Source: Asticcacaulis machinosus | GTDB taxonomy: Bacteria > Pseudomonadota > Alphaproteobacteria > Caulobacterales > Caulobacteraceae | NCBI RefSeq assembly: GCF_028550435.1 | Contig: NZ_JAQQKV010000002.1 | Span: 434,001 to 498,000, forward strand | Length of the DNA stretch: 64,000 nt | Direction: 5' to 3' | Shown here: piece after piece, positions 62,861 to 64,000 of the stretch | Position numbering within the stretch: position 1 is the stretch's first letter | Layout: each line of letters starts with the position of its first letter | The notes under the pieces: generated by a model | What the model was told of the DNA's origin: nothing | Databases searched by the model: none | What the model saw: only the letters and a program-made list of their open reading frames with translations | Position numbers and translations under genes: made by a program

Positions 62861-64000
62861 TCAGCTCTCCGTTTGAGGTGGGGTGGTGCGGGATTTAAGG
62901 TCGCCTGTTTCAAGACGCCATTGGTGCAGGCGCTGACACAGGCTGATGAGGGCAGCCGGCGTTGTTACCTTGGCTGCGTCGCGGGCGATGGTGCTATAGG
63001 TTTCGGTAGTGCCGGTGCGCTCACTTAACTGATCGGCCAGTTCATCGGACGACAGGGTGGCATGGCCCATATAGCCGCGAGCTTTGAGGGCCGCGTCTCG
63101 CATCATCTGGGCATAGAGCGGCGCCAGTTTCGGTTCGCGTCCGGCCTTACCCAGCAGTCGCGCGGCATTATCCGCCAGTATGCTGACCCCGCGCCCGAGC
63201 GGTGCGGCCCTGACCATATCATGGGCCGGGCCAAAGCGGGCGAAAGCCGCCCACATCAGCCCAAGCCCCAGCACCATAAAGGCCAGAGGCACGGCGATAA
63301 ACGGCGGCGTGGCGATATGATGCAACAGGCTTTTGTCGACCGAGTGGCCGTTAAAGGTCAGGTTAAAAACGACTGACGGCGGGGAGGACGACTTGCTGCG
63401 CACGGCATCAATCAGGGTCAGGGCTGTGACGACTTTTTGCGGATCACCTAAAATCTGGTTGTTCAGCAGGTCAGGGTCAGTCAGCAGATAGACCGGCTGT
63501 GTGTAAGGCTTTTCACCAGGCAGGGCATTAACCCGCGCCAGCACAATCTCACCCTTCGGGCCGGTCAGCATAGGGGTGAGTTTAGGCGTCGCCACGACCG
63601 ATTGCAGGCCCTTGATCTTACCCACCTTAAGCGGGGCCGCGAACAGGGTCTGGCCCACTGCCGGTTGCAAAGTGATATCGCGTGTCAGTTTGGTAGGTGA
63701 CCGTAAAAATGCAAGTCCGGCGGGTGTGAACTGAAATCCGGTACGCTTTTGATTTTTATCGTCAGTTATGGCGATCTCTTTAGCGGAAACCTTTTGATAC
63801 AGCAGCCGCGACAAGGTGATTAAGTTCGAATAAGGCTGAGGCTCCTCATTCTGGGACCAACGCGGACGGGTGCGATGGGGCGCGGCGAACCATTTAGGCA
63901 TAACAACCAAAACCACATCACCTTGCGAACTGTATAAGATGTGTTCTGATTTTTTATCATTGGGAAATTTTGAGGCCCGAAGCTGATCATCCGGCCCGGA
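62861..64000 (-). CDS. DUF4350-like membrane protein (N-terminus beyond right edge)
   Basis: The frame is open to base 64000, so the start is outside; 379 residues are visible. The N-terminal visible part includes '[20 protein letters not shown]', as in the DUF4350 core. A membrane segment ('[20 protein letters not shown]') is at the expected place and a cytoplasmic tail with '[20 protein letters not shown]' follows. The gene precedes moxR by 4 bases in an operon with DUF58, SpoIIM-like and RDD genes, the usual company of DUF4350. Function unknown. Confidence 0.78.
   Translation of the reverse strand, partial: SGPDDQLRASKFPNDKKSEHILYSSQGDVVLVVMPKWFAAPHRTRPRWSQNEEPQPYSNLITLSRLLYQKVSAKEIAITDDKNQKRTGFQFTPAGLAFLRSPTKLTRDITLQPAVGQTLFAAPLKVGKIKGLQSVVATPKLTPMLTGPKGEIVLARVNALPGEKPYTQPVYLLTDPDLLNNQILGDPQKVVTALTLIDAVRSKSSSPPSVVFNLTFNGHSVDKSLLHHIATPPFIAVPLAFMVLGLGLMWAAFARFGPAHDMVRAAPLGRGVSILADNAARLLGKAGREPKLAPLYAQMMRDAALKARGYMGHATLSSDELADQLSERTGTTETYSTIARDAAKVTTPAALISLCQRLHQWRLETGDLKSRTTPPQTES

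Noticed and set aside
1-64000. CRISPR arrays, rRNA, tRNA, insertion sequences, prophage genes
   Set aside because: No regularly spaced repeats, no recognisable RNA gene, and no transposase or integrase was found on either strand.

Overview
The window is a stretch of a GC-rich (roughly 58-60 percent by eye) Gram-negative chromosome. Several features point to an alphaproteobacterium of the Caulobacterales, with an Asticcacaulis/Caulobacter-like relative most likely: a GTTC-N7-GTTC LexA box in front of dinB, a large TonB-dependent receptor next to glucuronoxylan-utilisation genes, small acidic proteins ending in a 'FPASDPP' motif, and the overall gene content. No rRNA, tRNA, CRISPR array, integrase or insertion sequence was recognised. 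The taxonomic placement is inference.

Layout. 1-2225: start of an exported M28 peptidase, four small proteins and a two-CBS-domain protein. 2323-5472: an autotransporter. 5812-18652: a surface-glycan/acylation locus. Its first part is a tight operon of MBOAT acyltransferase, SGNH/DltD-like protein, acyl carrier protein, AMP-forming ligase and FabG-like reductase. This is followed by a GtrB-like glycosyltransferase, a polytopic GT-C-like protein, an NAD(P)-dependent epimerase-like protein, a GMC oxidoreductase, a second polytopic protein and a GtrA-like flippase. 18656-24771: complete phenylalanine-to-fumarate/acetoacetate catabolism, with phhB-phhA divergent from hppD-hmgA-fahA-maiA plus a Rieske protein. 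24832-29001: RidA, SOS-type dinB, a LuxR-HTH/membrane gene group with an overlapping small gene and a frameshifted neighbour, and an MFS exporter. 29103-36919: a VirB-type type IV secretion operon (B1-B2-B3-B4-B6-B9-B10-B11). 37027-37953: an exported intradiol-dioxygenase-like protein.

37998-51984 is carbohydrate-centred. It contains a GH130 phosphorylase-like protein with a GT4 fusion protein, a DUF72 protein, a GntR/FadR-type regulator, and a TonB-dependent receptor divergent from manD-uxaC-aguA. AguA releases (methyl)glucuronate from xylan fragments, UxaC isomerises it to fructuronate, and ManD dehydrates mannonate to 2-keto-3-deoxygluconate; the fructuronate reductase and KDG kinase are not in the window. 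The 595-bp divergent control region carries two near-identical 12-mers (GGTCAKACCAAT) and four AGCGCT cores. These look like stacked sites for a GntR/FCD regulator and a LacI-type regulator.

52039-64000: a DUF6629 membrane protein, a hemolysin-III-family protein, a soluble PAS-PAS chemoreceptor, an AIM24/TIGR00266 protein, a PL10 pectate lyase, a polytopic membrane protein, and the DUF4350-MoxR-DUF58-SpoIIM-RDD operon on the minus strand. The DUF4350 gene runs off the right edge. The strongest candidate for an under-described system is the combined Dlt-like acylation plus Gtr-like glycosylation locus at 5812-18652.
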